This document shows positions 18,284 through 27,534 of a DNA stretch of 64,000 nt, one piece after another (position 1 is the first letter of the stretch; every line of letters starts with the position of its first letter). The stretch comes from a bacterium. GTDB lineage: Bacteria; Actinomycetota; Acidimicrobiia; Spongiisociales; Spongiisociaceae. Both the position numbers and the translations under genes were made by a program. The notes under the pieces were generated by a model. It was not told the origin of the DNA and did no database searches. It saw only the letters and a list, made by a program, of their open reading frames with translations. The stretch is from the NCBI GenBank assembly GCA_028821575.1, contig JAPPFW010000092.1, forward strand, positions 62,001-126,000, read 5' to 3'.

Positions 18284-19407
18284 CCTTCTCCTACATCGGC
18301 AGTGCCCACCGTCCGGCGCCGTCCGCGCACGAACTGCACAGCCGGGGGAATGAGGAGGGCCAGTACGAGGAGGGCTTGGACGACGTCAACCACCTTGCGA
18401 TCCACACCCGTCGCAGCCAGGAATCCGGCGCCCGTGCGGAGCGCCGCGAAGAGGATGGCCACGGGAATGCAGAGCAAGGGCCTGCTGCGGGCTATCAGGG
18501 CGACCAGCAGCCCCTGCCACCCGATCTCGTTGGAGAATCCAGCGGTGAGGCGGGCGCTGGAGGCGCCACCTGCCATCATCACCGCTCCGGCGAAACCAGC
18601 CAGCGCCCCGGACACAAACAGAGCGGCGCCCCCCGCCCGGGCCACCGACACACCGGCCTGCTGTGCCACGTTGGGGCTGGCGCCCAGCAACCGTAGCTTG
18701 AATCCGGAAGCCGTTCTCGCCAATAGGAAAGCTACCGCTGCTGCTCCGGCCAGCGCCACGAGAAAGCCGACGTGGAACTCGTTGCCGAAGACGGTGACGA
18801 CCGGAAGGCGAACCGAGCCGGGAAGGGCGGCACTGGTGACTGCCTGGCTGGGCCGGTCCGGATCCAGATCACGGAGGAACCAGTCGGTGGTTATGGCGAA
18901 GCCGACCACCTGGAGGGCTACGAACACCAGCAGCAGGGTGGAGATGACTTCGGGAACTCCCCTCCTGAACCGCATGAGGGCCGCGAGCCCGGCGTAGGCG
19001 CCGCCGGCCGCTGCAGCCAGAAGCAGGCCACCAATGAGAAGGACCGGACCGGGACCCTGCAGTCTTGTTCCTACGAGCGCCATTGCCACGGCCCCGATCA
19101 GCAACTGGCCTTCCTGGCCGATGTTGAAGAAACCTGCCTTGACACCGATCACCATGCCGAGGGCGACCAACAGCATCGGGGCGGCGACGGCAAGGGTGTT
19201 CCCCCACCTCCCCGGAGCCAGGAACGCTCCATCCAGCAGGGCTCGCAGCATCATCGTCGATGATTGGCCGGTGGCAGCGACTAGACCGGCTGACAGGATC
19301 AGGGTTCCGCCGAGGCTCAGCACGTGGAGCAAGGCTGTCTCGCTTCTAGGGCCGATTCGGGAGCCGGTGACAGTTCCGGTGGGGTGATCCACCGTGTCGG
19401 GCGTCAT
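18280..19407 (-). CDS. BMP-type ABC importer permease (system 2, first subunit)
   Basis: 375 residues with about ten membrane segments, and the landmark 'VKAGFFNIGQEGQLLIGAV' near residue 89. Its start overlaps the ATPase stop and its stop overlaps the next permease, so the three membrane-complex genes are translationally coupled. It lacks the insert seen in system 1's first permease. Confidence 0.92.
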   Translation of the reverse strand: MTPDTVDHPTGTVTGSRIGPRSETALLHVLSLGGTLILSAGLVAATGQSSTMMLRALLDGAFLAPGRWGNTLAVAAPMLLVALGMVIGVKAGFFNIGQEGQLLIGAVAMALVGTRLQGPGPVLLIGGLLLAAAAGGAYAGLAALMRFRRGVPEVISTLLLVFVALQVVGFAITTDWFLRDLDPDRPSQAVTSAALPGSVRLPVVTVFGNEFHVGFLVALAGAAAVAFLLARTASGFKLRLLGASPNVAQQAGVSVARAGGAALFVSGALAGFAGAVMMAGGASSARLTAGFSNEIGWQGLLVALIARSRPLLCIPVAILFAALRTGAGFLAATGVDRKVVDVVQALLVLALLIPPAVQFVRGRRRTVGTADVGEG

Positions 19408-20987
19408 GCGGGTGGATCCGCGGCGTCTTTGCCGCCCATGAGGAGACCCAACCTCTGCATGTCGAGATCCGGAGGGGTCAGTTCCCCGGCTATCGCTCCC
19501 CTGTGTATCACCGCGACCCGGTCAGCAAGGGAGATGATCTCCCGGAGGTCGGTGGAGAGCAGCAGGATCCCGATACCCTCGCCGGCAGCCCGGCGGAGCC
19601 GGTCGGCAACGTACTCGATTGCTCCCACATCGAGCCCACGGGTCGGCTGGTGAGCCACCACCACTTTCGGAGAGGCCGAAAGGGCCCGGGCCACGACGAC
19701 CCGCTGCTGGTTACCGCCCGAGAGCCGGTCCAGAGGGGTGTCGGGGCCCGGAGTGCGGATGCCGTACTCATCGATCAGTTCGATGGCGTTGGCCCGAATG
19801 GCCTCTCGGCGCAACAGCCCTCGGTGTTGCATACGGTCCAGGAGCGGGATCATCAGGTTCTCCGCCACTGTCATGCTGAGAACACACCCCGATCGGTGCC
19901 GATCGGCTGGGATCACGGCCACCCCCGCCTTGGCCATGGCTCCGGCTGCACCGGTTGGAACGGTCTCGCCTCCCACCGTTACCGCGCCCTCATCGAGCCG
20001 GAGCAGGCCGGCCATCACATCCGAGAGCGCGGTCTGACCGTTGCCCTCCACACCGGCAACCCCCACGATCTCGCCGGCCCGGACCTCGATCGACAGTCCG
20101 TCCAGCAGGACCCCTCCGTCCTCCGCCTGCACGGATGCCTCCGCGATTCGGAGAACCGGCGGGTCCAGCTCGGTGACAGCGCCGTCCGCCGCTTGCTTCG
20201 AGCTCGGATGCCGTCCGTTCGGATCCGCTGTCGTGGTCACCGCGCCCAACGGGACCGGGCGCCCCACCATCGCCCTGGCCAGGGCAGGGACATCGGACGC
20301 CGCGGTCATGGTGCGGTGGGTGACCCGTCCGTGGTGCATCACCGATATCCGGTCGGTGGCTCCCAGGAGCTCGTCAAGTTTGTGGCTGACCAGCGCAACC
20401 GCCCACCCTTCGGTGCGGGCTCCTTCCCGCAGCACCTCGAAGAGTTGGTCGGACTCGGCCGGGGTGAGGGCGGAGGTCGGTTCGTCGAGGAGAATGATGC
20501 GGGGTGCGTGGGACAGGCACTTGATTATCTCCACCCGCTGGCGGATCCCGCTCGGGAGATCGCGGACGGGTGCGTCGGGATCGACTTCGAGGCCGTAACG
20601 CCGCGAGATGTCACGTATGCGCCTCCTCGTCGCGTCCGGATCGAACCCGGTGGTCTCTCCCAGGGCGACGTTCTCCCACACGGCTAAGGCATCAACCAGG
20701 CTGTAGTGCTGATGCACCATGCCGATGCCTTGTTGTGCCGCGTCGATAGGGTCGCTTATGCGGCAGGGTGTCCCATCGATCTTCACGACACCGGAGTCCG
20801 GTAGGGCGAGCCCGAAGATCAACCGCATGAGCGTGGACTTGCCGGCACCGTTCTCCCCGAGGATTCCGTGTATCTCCCCCGCCCGCAGTTCCAGGTCGAC
20901 TTCGTCGCATGCCACGACACTCCCGAATCGCTTGGTCATCCCAAGGACTTCGACAACCGGGGGATCGGTACTATGCCCGGTCGTCAT
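19404..20987 (-). CDS. Dual ATP-binding protein of BMP-type ABC importer (system 2)
   Basis: 527 residues with two nucleotide-binding domains. Domain 1: Walker A 'GENGAGKST', a signature reading 'LPSGIRQRVE', Walker B 'IILLDEPTSAL'. Domain 2: degenerate Walker A 'GVEGNGQTAL', signature 'LSGGNQQR', Walker B position 'VVVAHQPTRGLD'. It has an interdomain linker around residues 262-285. It belongs to the same operon as an MDR dehydrogenase, FGGY kinase and aldolase, which points to a sugar or polyol substrate rather than a nucleoside base. Confidence 0.93.
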   Translation of the reverse strand: MTTGHSTDPPVVEVLGMTKRFGSVVACDEVDLELRAGEIHGILGENGAGKSTLMRLIFGLALPDSGVVKIDGTPCRISDPIDAAQQGIGMVHQHYSLVDALAVWENVALGETTGFDPDATRRRIRDISRRYGLEVDPDAPVRDLPSGIRQRVEIIKCLSHAPRIILLDEPTSALTPAESDQLFEVLREGARTEGWAVALVSHKLDELLGATDRISVMHHGRVTHRTMTAASDVPALARAMVGRPVPLGAVTTTADPNGRHPSSKQAADGAVTELDPPVLRIAEASVQAEDGGVLLDGLSIEVRAGEIVGVAGVEGNGQTALSDVMAGLLRLDEGAVTVGGETVPTGAAGAMAKAGVAVIPADRHRSGCVLSMTVAENLMIPLLDRMQHRGLLRREAIRANAIELIDEYGIRTPGPDTPLDRLSGGNQQRVVVARALSASPKVVVAHQPTRGLDVGAIEYVADRLRRAAGEGIGILLLSTDLREIISLADRVAVIHRGAIAGELTPPDLDMQRLGLLMGGKDAADPPA

Positions 20988-21183
20988 TCATCCAGCCGCA
21001 CGCTAAGTCGCGGGTATGGACCCGAGACCGTGCTCCGGCACACCGGCCACTCCGATCCAACCCATGGTGGCCGCCAGGCTGCCAGGAGACCCTGTACTAA
21101 GGGGTTCGCACGGTTTCCTACAGCACCCATACCAGGTGCTCGCCGGGTAGCGAAACCCGCAGTGTCTGGTTCTCAGCACCCTC

Positions 21184-22413
21184 CTAGAAGCCGTAGGCCT
21201 GGGACAGGATCTCGTAGATCTTGTCTGCGAATTCTCCGGCTCCGATCCGCGCGTTCAGGGCCTCCAGTTCCTGCTGCTGCTCGGCGGCGGGATTGCAGAA
21301 GGTGGCACCCACCTCAGGGTCGACTCCGACCGTAAACCTCCGTGCGCCACCTTCCTCGGCGGTTCCCGCCAAGATCTCGTCGAAGACAGGTACCAGGTAG
21401 TCACCGGCATCGAACATCACCTCGAGATCGTAAGCGAGGTCTTCCCGCTCGCAACCTGTCGACGACCCGGCGGTCATGACGATGAGCCCGTCGGAGTTGG
21501 CCAGCCGGACAATGGGTTCGTGCGCGCCTCCGAGGAAGGGGTAGACGGCCCCGATCCCCTCGGCGACCGCGTTGTTGTACGCCTCGGTAGCCCCGGCGGT
21601 GTTGTTGAAGTCGAACGGGAAGTTCCCGGTCGGCACGTAGATGGTCTCGAAGTCCTCGTCCACCAGGCGAAGACCGAACTCGAACGCCAGGAACGACTCC
21701 TTCTCGAAGTTCAGGTCACAGCATCCGAGGAAGACCGCTCGGTCCGACCCACGTTCCCGGAGCAGCAACCCGGTGGCATATCCGGCGGAGATACCGAGTT
21801 CCGCACCGCTGTCCGCGCTGCGGAGGAGCCCTGGCGTGTCCTGGTAACCGGAGCCGCAGTTGCAGTACCAGAAGATCTGGTCGTGCTCGAGGAAGAGGTC
21901 CTCGTTGCCGTCCGCCAGGTTGCTCGACCCGATGGCGATGATGTCGGCGGCCTGCGCTACGACGTTCTCGAGTTCGGTGCGGGCGTTGGCCGGATCGACC
22001 TGGTCGACGATCAGCGGACGCTGGTAACCCGCCTCTTCCGAGATCGACTCAACCCGTTCCACCAGAGCCTGGTAGTAGGCACCGTCGTCACGTGCACCCT
22101 CGGTCACGACCGCGATACGGACCTCACCGTCGCCGTTGAAGTCCGCCGCGCCCCAGTCAGGCGGTGCTTCCTCGGCTACGGACGCCTCCGTGGTTCCGGG
22201 TTCCGGGTCGGTCCGCTCGACGCTTTCACCACCTCCGGAATCCGGAGTCCCAGCCTCGGTGGCACCGGTAGGCCCGGTCGTGTCCGTGACGATCACCTCC
22301 CGAACCGTCGTGGCAGTGGGCTCGATGGTCTCCTGATCGGTATCGGCGCAGGCGGCCACCACAAACGCCAGGACAACCAAGCCCGGCAAGAGCCGACTGG
22401 AGATAACTTTCAT
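21184..22413 (-). CDS. BMP-family substrate-binding lipoprotein (system 2)
   Basis: 409 residues from the ATG at 22413, which has GGGAG upstream; the open frame extends to 22674 without support. Signal 'LLPGLVVLAFVVAAC' ends in a lipobox Cys, followed by a Thr/Pro/Gly-rich spacer to about residue 90, then 'EVRIAVVTEGARDDGAYYQ', the start of the binding domain. It is more divergent from the other two receptors here and carries several Cys ('YCNCGSG', 'GCCDLN') that could form disulfides. Its ligand is presumably the substrate of the downstream-acting dehydrogenase, kinase and aldolase. Confidence 0.85.
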   Translation of the reverse strand: MKVISSRLLPGLVVLAFVVAACADTDQETIEPTATTVREVIVTDTTGPTGATEAGTPDSGGGESVERTDPEPGTTEASVAEEAPPDWGAADFNGDGEVRIAVVTEGARDDGAYYQALVERVESISEEAGYQRPLIVDQVDPANARTELENVVAQAADIIAIGSSNLADGNEDLFLEHDQIFWYCNCGSGYQDTPGLLRSADSGAELGISAGYATGLLLRERGSDRAVFLGCCDLNFEKESFLAFEFGLRLVDEDFETIYVPTGNFPFDFNNTAGATEAYNNAVAEGIGAVYPFLGGAHEPIVRLANSDGLIVMTAGSSTGCEREDLAYDLEVMFDAGDYLVPVFDEILAGTAEEGGARRFTVGVDPEVGATFCNPAAEQQQELEALNARIGAGEFADKIYEILSQAYGF

Positions 22414-22670
22414 CGCACCGTCTCCCGTCGCAATCCCGGGGCAGGCGCCCGAATCTCGGACCCTGTCCCTTCCTCCGCAAGCCCTCCCGGGATCTCCGGT
22501 GTCTGCTCCCCGGCCCTTCTGCCGACAGACCATCCGTCGTTGTCTTGCGGACCGAACAAATACCGTCTCCAGACTAATCCCCCTGTCGCCCGCCGGATTC
22601 CTGCGCGAATCGACTCCTGCGCCCCGCGAATGTCCGGGTTCGGCGTACGGCTCCCCGCCCGAGGATTCGG

Positions 22671-23456
22671 TCAACGACCCCGGGGCTTGCCATGCACCGC
22701 CTGGTAGAGGCGTCGCACCATCACGGTCGGCTCGGCTGCCCCCCAGGTGTTGCGCCCGAATGCGATACCCGACGCGCCCGCGCCGACCACCCTCCGGGCA
22801 TAGTCGACTGCCTCGTCCTCGCTATCCCTCTTGGGACCGCCCAGGACGAACAGGGGAACCTCGCAGTTCTCCATCACGCGGCCGAGGTCGTCGACATCCG
22901 GTGGCGCCATCGTCTTGACCGCGTCCGCCCCGATCTCCACGCAAACCCGCGCACCCCAGGCGATATGCTCGGTATCCCAAGGCACCTCCATGGACCATCC
23001 GCCCGGGATGGACTCGGCAATGACGGGCATCCCGATCTTCTCGCATTCACCCACCAGAGCGGCGAGGCGCCTCAGCGACCGGACCTCGTCGTTCATGCCG
23101 GGGAAGGCCATCAGGACCACCGCGTCGGCGCCGATGATTGCTGCCTGCTCGGCACCGTGCATCAGGTGCATGTCGTCACCTTCTTGAGGGTCGCCCATCA
23201 GGGTCACCGCTCCGTCAACCCGCAGCACCAGGCCGCACCGGGCGAAGGCCCCCGGGTATCTGCGCGCGATATGCCAGGTGGCGAGGATCCCGTCCGGTCC
23301 ACCCGCGGCTACGTGCTCCACCACATCGAGAGCGGGGCCCTTCCCGGTCGCCGACTGAAGGTCGATCGCCACCAGCAAGGCTCGGCCGTCTGCACCCATG
23401 AACCGGGAGGAGCGCCTGACCTTGCCCGCGCCGACCGCCGAAGAGACGTATTCCAT
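22671..23456 (-). CDS. Class I (DhnA/LsrF/FbaB-type) aldolase
   Basis: 261 residues of a DeoC/FbaB-family barrel. The likely Schiff-base Lys is in 'GADAVKTMAPP', followed by 'PLFVLGGPKRDSEDEAV' and the phosphate-binding 'GASGIAFGRNTWG'. Members cleave phosphorylated ketoses or act as thiolases on phospho-AI-2. Following a sugar kinase in the same operon, the simplest reading is cleavage of a ketose phosphate. It starts 37 bases after the kinase stop, and a 257-bp gap separates it from the binding-protein gene. Confidence 0.85.
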   Translation of the reverse strand: MEYVSSAVGAGKVRRSSRFMGADGRALLVAIDLQSATGKGPALDVVEHVAAGGPDGILATWHIARRYPGAFARCGLVLRVDGAVTLMGDPQEGDDMHLMHGAEQAAIIGADAVVLMAFPGMNDEVRSLRRLAALVGECEKIGMPVIAESIPGGWSMEVPWDTEHIAWGARVCVEIGADAVKTMAPPDVDDLGRVMENCEVPLFVLGGPKRDSEDEAVDYARRVVGAGASGIAFGRNTWGAAEPTVMVRRLYQAVHGKPRGR

Positions 23457-23493
23457 TACAGCTTCCCTCCTACCTGGCCGAGGCGTCTCAACG

Positions 23494-24795
23494 CTAATCC
23501 CGCCCGAGTCGCGACACTGCCTGGTCGCCCAGGGCGATGAAACGCCGCAAGCCCTCTTCGTAGACCGTCGAGCACTCCGGATCGAAGGTGGTTACGGGCG
23601 GGGTCGGCCAGTCACCCACCATGCCGTCCCCGGGCCGCGGCCACCACCCTAACGCCGCCCCGGCTGCCAGAGCACCTCCATACGCAGCCATCTCGTCGCA
23701 GGCCGGGACATCGACGGGCACACCCAGGACCGCCGCCTTGATCGAGGTCCACAGCTGGCTGCGGGAAGGCCCCCCCGAGCTGACCAGACGGTGCAGTTCG
23801 ACGCCCTGGCCGGCCAGTTCGATGGCTATGTGCGCCAGTCCATAAGCGGTCGACTCGAGGATGGCCCTCGTTACCACCCCGACGCCCGAGTCTTGCGTGA
23901 GGCCGACGATCTCGGCTCTAAGCCGTGGCTCCCATCGCGGCGAACGCTCGCCCTCGAGAAACGGCAGCACCACCACGCCGCCCGATCCCCGTTCCACCGC
24001 TGCGGCGGCACCCAGAAGGTCGGCGACCTGGCGGCCGGTCACTTCCGACCACCAGTCCAGCATGGCGCCGTGGGAGGCGACCGGACCGCCGACGATGTGG
24101 ATACCCGGAACATGGCTGGGCATCCCCTCTGCGGCCGCGGACCCCTGGTCACGAGACGAGACCGCCACACCGAGACCTCCCGTCCTACCCCCGGGGTCGA
24201 AGCCGCGCCCGGGCGTGTCGATGGCGCCGGCCCAGGAGGTCAGGTAGGCATCGTTCGATCCCGGCGCCAGCAATATGCCCGCGGGGAGACCGCTGCTACC
24301 CGAGGTCACCCCGATCGGAGAAGCAACGGGTATGGGATCCCCGAAGCCGGTCAGCGGTTCTAACCCGGGCCAGACACTCTGGATGTTCGACCGGCCGCCG
24401 AGGCACGACAGCAGGTAGTCCCACATCTGTTGGGGCCGGGTGCCCGGTCCCAGTCGCTCCTTTAACAGCGCTGCCTGCATCTCCTGTTGCCCGGAGAAGT
24501 CCGCCGACGCGCCCACCGGATGGCGGTAGGTCAGCGCCAACTTCCCGCCGGCAGCCACGGTCGTCGGACCGTGGCCTCCCACACCGAGCGCAAGGGGGGC
24601 CGCACACGGGAGGCTCAGAACCGCATCGCCCAGTCCATCGAGCCATACCGCCGGATCGGCCTCCCCCACCGGCAGACACGGCGAGGAGGGGTAGGCAGCT
24701 CCGGACGTGGCAACGACCCGTCCGGCGCGATCGATGGCCACCGCCCGGGCCGAACCGGTACCGATGTCCACACCGGCAACCACCTGAACGGCCAT
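23494..24795 (-). CDS. FGGY-family carbohydrate kinase
   Basis: 433 residues from the ATG at 24795, whose ATGA overlaps the stop of the upstream dehydrogenase. The actin-like ATPase fold is clear: phosphate-1 'GVDIGTGSARAVAIDRAG' at the N-terminus, 'GVGGHGPTTV', 'GSNDAYLTSWAG' and adenosine loop 'RLVSSGGPSRSQLW'. Xylulokinase-like members are about 480-520 residues, so this is a shortish member. It would phosphorylate the ketose made by the MDR dehydrogenase for the aldolase. Confidence 0.88.
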   Translation of the reverse strand: MAVQVVAGVDIGTGSARAVAIDRAGRVVATSGAAYPSSPCLPVGEADPAVWLDGLGDAVLSLPCAAPLALGVGGHGPTTVAAGGKLALTYRHPVGASADFSGQQEMQAALLKERLGPGTRPQQMWDYLLSCLGGRSNIQSVWPGLEPLTGFGDPIPVASPIGVTSGSSGLPAGILLAPGSNDAYLTSWAGAIDTPGRGFDPGGRTGGLGVAVSSRDQGSAAAEGMPSHVPGIHIVGGPVASHGAMLDWWSEVTGRQVADLLGAAAAVERGSGGVVVLPFLEGERSPRWEPRLRAEIVGLTQDSGVGVVTRAILESTAYGLAHIAIELAGQGVELHRLVSSGGPSRSQLWTSIKAAVLGVPVDVPACDEMAAYGGALAAGAALGWWPRPGDGMVGDWPTPPVTTFDPECSTVYEEGLRRFIALGDQAVSRLGRD

Positions 24796-25817
24796 CAGGC
24801 CTCGTCGCGCTCGACGAACACCCGGTAGGTCGGCTCGGAGGTCACATGGCTCAAAGCATCGCCGACCTTGCTGAACGGGTATCTGGCGGTGACGAGGCGG
24901 TCCAGGTCCGCGGCTATGAGCCCGGAACGCAGGAGGGTCGAGGTGTTCCGCCAGTCCTCCGGCTCCTGGTTGTAGGCCCCGACGATCGAAATCTCCTGGC
25001 GATGGCACCGGTCGGCGCCGATGCTGACCCGTAGCTGGGGATCGAAGGAACTATAGAGGACGACCGTCCCCCCCACATCGGCCAGGCGCACCGCCAGGTC
25101 GACCCCTCCCATCGCCGCGACGAACACCACATCCTGTGTGCCGCCCATCGCGGATGCCTCCTCGGGTGTCGCTACCCAGTCGGCGCCTGCCACGGCGGCC
25201 TCGTCCCGGCGCTCGCCCGATGGATCAACCACCCCGACGCTCGAAGCCCCGCCAACGCGCGTCAACGCCAAGTGAAGGCGTCCCATGACACCTCCCCCGA
25301 TGATGGCGACGCGGTCGCCCGACCTGAAACCACTCCGGCGGAGTGAATGGACGCAGCAGGCGATCGGCTCCCCCATCGCCGCGTGGACCATCGGGGTGTC
25401 ACCGACCGGATACACCGACCTTGCGTCTATGGCGATCGTCTCGGTGAATCCCCCGAAGCTGAACGTTCCGTCCGCCAGCGCCCTGCCCTGCGGGTAGGAG
25501 CAGAGCGCCGTGCGGCCCCTGCGGCACGGACGGCAGGTGAGGCACCGGGTGAGCAAGTCTAGGGTCACCCGGTCGCCCACCCTGGGCGAGCCCGCCAGCC
25601 CTTTCACTCGTGCACCGGCTGCCACGACGACCCCGGCTGCCTCGTGACCCGCCGAGACGGGATACCAGGCCTTGTCGCCCGAGAAGAGGCGCCGCTCGAA
25701 CGTGCAGACACCGCACATCGCCACATCGACGATCACCTGATCGTCACCCGGGACAGGATAGGGTTCCTGGCGGATCTCGACCTGTCCCGGTCCCGTGATA
25801 ACCGCTGATCTCACCAT
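24795..25817 (-). CDS. Zinc-dependent MDR alcohol/polyol dehydrogenase
   Basis: About 340 residues. The catalytic zinc region shows 'MCGVCTFERRLFSG' and 'SAGHEAAG'; the structural zinc Cys cluster is 'CLTCRPCRRGRTALC'; the NAD-binding fold is 'AIIGGGVMGRLHLAL'. A start at ATG 25817 or the overlapping GTG 25814 is best, since GGGAGG lies just upstream; the open frame reaches 25874. As first gene of the importer operon it probably oxidises the imported polyol. The site-1 Cys-Gly-Val-Cys context differs from ordinary sorbitol dehydrogenase, so substrate assignment stays open. Confidence 0.87.
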   Translation of the reverse strand: MVRSAVITGPGQVEIRQEPYPVPGDDQVIVDVAMCGVCTFERRLFSGDKAWYPVSAGHEAAGVVVAAGARVKGLAGSPRVGDRVTLDLLTRCLTCRPCRRGRTALCSYPQGRALADGTFSFGGFTETIAIDARSVYPVGDTPMVHAAMGEPIACCVHSLRRSGFRSGDRVAIIGGGVMGRLHLALTRVGGASSVGVVDPSGERRDEAAVAGADWVATPEEASAMGGTQDVVFVAAMGGVDLAVRLADVGGTVVLYSSFDPQLRVSIGADRCHRQEISIVGAYNQEPEDWRNTSTLLRSGLIAADLDRLVTARYPFSKVGDALSHVTSEPTYRVFVERDEA

Positions 25818-25885
25818 GCCTCCCACATCATGCATGGGCCCGTACGAGACTGGAATGACCGTAGCAGTCGCCACCGGCCATACCT

Positions 25886-25936
25886 GATGGATGGTGGATG
25901 GTGGAACGGTTTACCACCTGACGGACAACGGACAAC
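25886..25936 (+). repeat. Short tandem G-rich repeats and two copies of the heptamer ACGGACA
   Basis: The intergenic sequence contains ATGGTGG-type repeats at about 25886-25906, then ACGGACAACGGACAAC at about 25921-25936. The same ACGGACA doublet recurs at 60255-60270 beside the (GTCAGTG)5 array, linking these intergenic repeats. Confidence 0.7.
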
Positions 25937-26023
25937 ACCCCACAAGCCACCGAGTCAAGTCCGGACAGCATTCACGATCGGAAGGAAGACTGGCCGTTGT
26001 TACCCCCGGTTCTCACCGCTCCC

Positions 26024-26959
26024 CTACCGGTCCTCTTGGCCCCGAGTTGGTTGCCCTCTGGCCTCCCGGGTACGGAGCAGGTCCTTCGTCACAACCGCTG
26101 CCACAACCAGCCCTCCCCCGAGGAGGATCCCGGGTTGTAGCTGCTCGTCCAGCACGACGACACCGGTGAACACCGCGACGAGCGGGATGATGTAGGAGAT
26201 AATCGTGGAGTACGTGACGGTGACGTGACGGATTAGGAAGTAGAACAGACCGAGCGGGACCAACGATCCGACGGTACCAACGTACAGGAGGCTGAGCCCG
26301 CCCACCCGCGTCAGCGCATCGGGAATCCCTTCCACGAGCAACGCGGAAACGGTCAGCCCGGCAGCGCCCAGCCCGAGCTGCACCCCGGTCACTCCCAGTA
26401 CCGAGTACTGGCCGGAGTACCGCTTGGCGAACACCGAGGCGAGCGCTATCGATGTGACTCGGATCATGGAGAAGACTCCGGCGAGTCGAGGGTTACCTCC
26501 CTCGGCTATACCCGAATCCCCACCCAGTACGAGTATCCCGGCACCTGCAAGCCCGAGAAGCAGCCCTGCCACGGTGCTCAGTCTGATCCGCTCATCCGTC
26601 AGCATGAAGTGCGCGAACACCACGGTGACGATGGGGATCAGAACGTTCACGAGGATCACGAAACCGGCCGAAGCATGCTGGAGCGCCAGGTTGCGGGTCT
26701 GCGACGGGATCAGCACGCTCAACACCGACAGGACAGCACCGATGCGGAGTTCGTTGCGTCCGATGAGGTTGGGGCGACGCAACACGAGCATCATGATCAG
26801 CATCCCGGAGGCTGCGATCAGCGACCCGGCGGCGCCTATGGTGATCGGGCCCAGCCCTTCCCGCAGAGCGATCCGTACCACCACCGGCGACGTTCCCCAG
26901 CAAAGACTAATGACCAGTACCACCGCCCAGATTCGACGGTCCGTCATCTGGAAGGCCAT
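26024..26959 (-). CDS. EamA/DMT-family transporter (paralogue 1)
   Basis: 311 residues, about ten membrane helices in two EamA halves. It is strongly similar to the gene at 29853-30812 along its whole length: shared 'ALREGLGP', 'ASAGFV', 'LGGDSGIA', 'VTGVQL', 'RHVTVTYS' and 'VVLDEQ'. EamA proteins export or import amino acids and other small metabolites. Lying directly downstream of grdA, it may move glycine or a related substrate or product, which is an inference from position only. Confidence 0.88.
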   Translation of the reverse strand: MAFQMTDRRIWAVVLVISLCWGTSPVVVRIALREGLGPITIGAAGSLIAASGMLIMMLVLRRPNLIGRNELRIGAVLSVLSVLIPSQTRNLALQHASAGFVILVNVLIPIVTVVFAHFMLTDERIRLSTVAGLLLGLAGAGILVLGGDSGIAEGGNPRLAGVFSMIRVTSIALASVFAKRYSGQYSVLGVTGVQLGLGAAGLTVSALLVEGIPDALTRVGGLSLLYVGTVGSLVPLGLFYFLIRHVTVTYSTIISYIIPLVAVFTGVVVLDEQLQPGILLGGGLVVAAVVTKDLLRTREARGQPTRGQEDR

Positions 26960-27081
26960 TACATCCCTACCGATCGGAGGGCCAACACCATGGATTCCAC
27001 AGATCGATGCGCCTTGGCGGCCGCGGACTTCCGTAACCGGTAGCGTGTGTTCAGAGGCCGCGAGACTTCAGTTCGCGTACC

Positions 27082-27534
27082 TCACTCCCTGTACATCGCC
27101 ACCCATTCGATGATCTCGTCCACGTCGGCCGACAGCTCCATCAGGCCTACGTGTTCGTCGTAGAGTTCGCCGTCGATCTGCTCCTTGATCTCCGGCTCCA
27201 GTACGTGATATACGGGAAGTCCCAACGGGACTCCGGCCAACGGACCCGCCCAGGTAGGATCGCCCCTCGTCACCGTCTCCGCGAAGAGTCCGGCGCTGTT
27301 GGCGTCCGGTTGCCCCAGCAATACGACCATGTCGTCGGTGCCGGAGGTCTCGGCCAGGCGATTCACGTTCGCCTGATCCTCCAGGTCCATGGTGCCGCCC
27401 GCCGTTCAGACGAAGCACTGCGTGACGCTGAACACCACATCGGCGCCGGCGGACTCGGCCAGCAGCTTGAGGCTTGGTCCGTTGACCCCCTCCCGCTCGC
27501 CGATCGCCACCACCCTCTTACCGTCCAGGTCCAT
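27082..27534 (-). CDS. grdA: Glycine reductase complex selenoprotein A (UGA-encoded selenocysteine 43)
   Basis: 150 residues when the in-frame TGA at 27406-27408 is read as selenocysteine. The context 'QCFVUTAGGTMDLEDQ' matches the CxxU redox site of GrdA, and the rest ('GLFAETVTRGDPTWAGPL', 'VPLGLPVYHVLEPEIKEQID') is the GrdA family to its C-terminus. The ATG at 27534 has GGAGAG six bases upstream and begins the expected 'MDLDGKRVVAIGEREGVNGP'. Length equals clostridial GrdA. GrdA carries the carboxymethyl group as a selenoether between the substrate-reducing component B and component C. Conventional calling would see only a 102-residue fragment starting after the UGA. Whether the genome has SelA, SelB and tRNA-Sec cannot be seen here. 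Confidence 0.93.
27372..27385 (-). promoter_or_regulatory. Candidate bacterial SECIS hairpin of grdA
   Basis: In the mRNA, bases 21-34 after the UGA form a CCUG/CAGG stem with a six-base loop GAGGAU whose first base is G. Loop distance (about 24 bases from the UGA) and the G at the loop start fit the published bacterial SECIS pattern. A second, longer stem (CAGGCGA/UCGCCUG, seven pairs) follows at 31-51 bases and overlaps this one, so the two would compete. Confidence 0.5.

Noticed and set aside
27082-27390. A 102-residue gene starting with ATG after the UGA
   Set aside because: It lacks a ribosome-binding site and the N-terminal redox half; the upstream 42 codons match GrdA perfectly with Sec at the known place.
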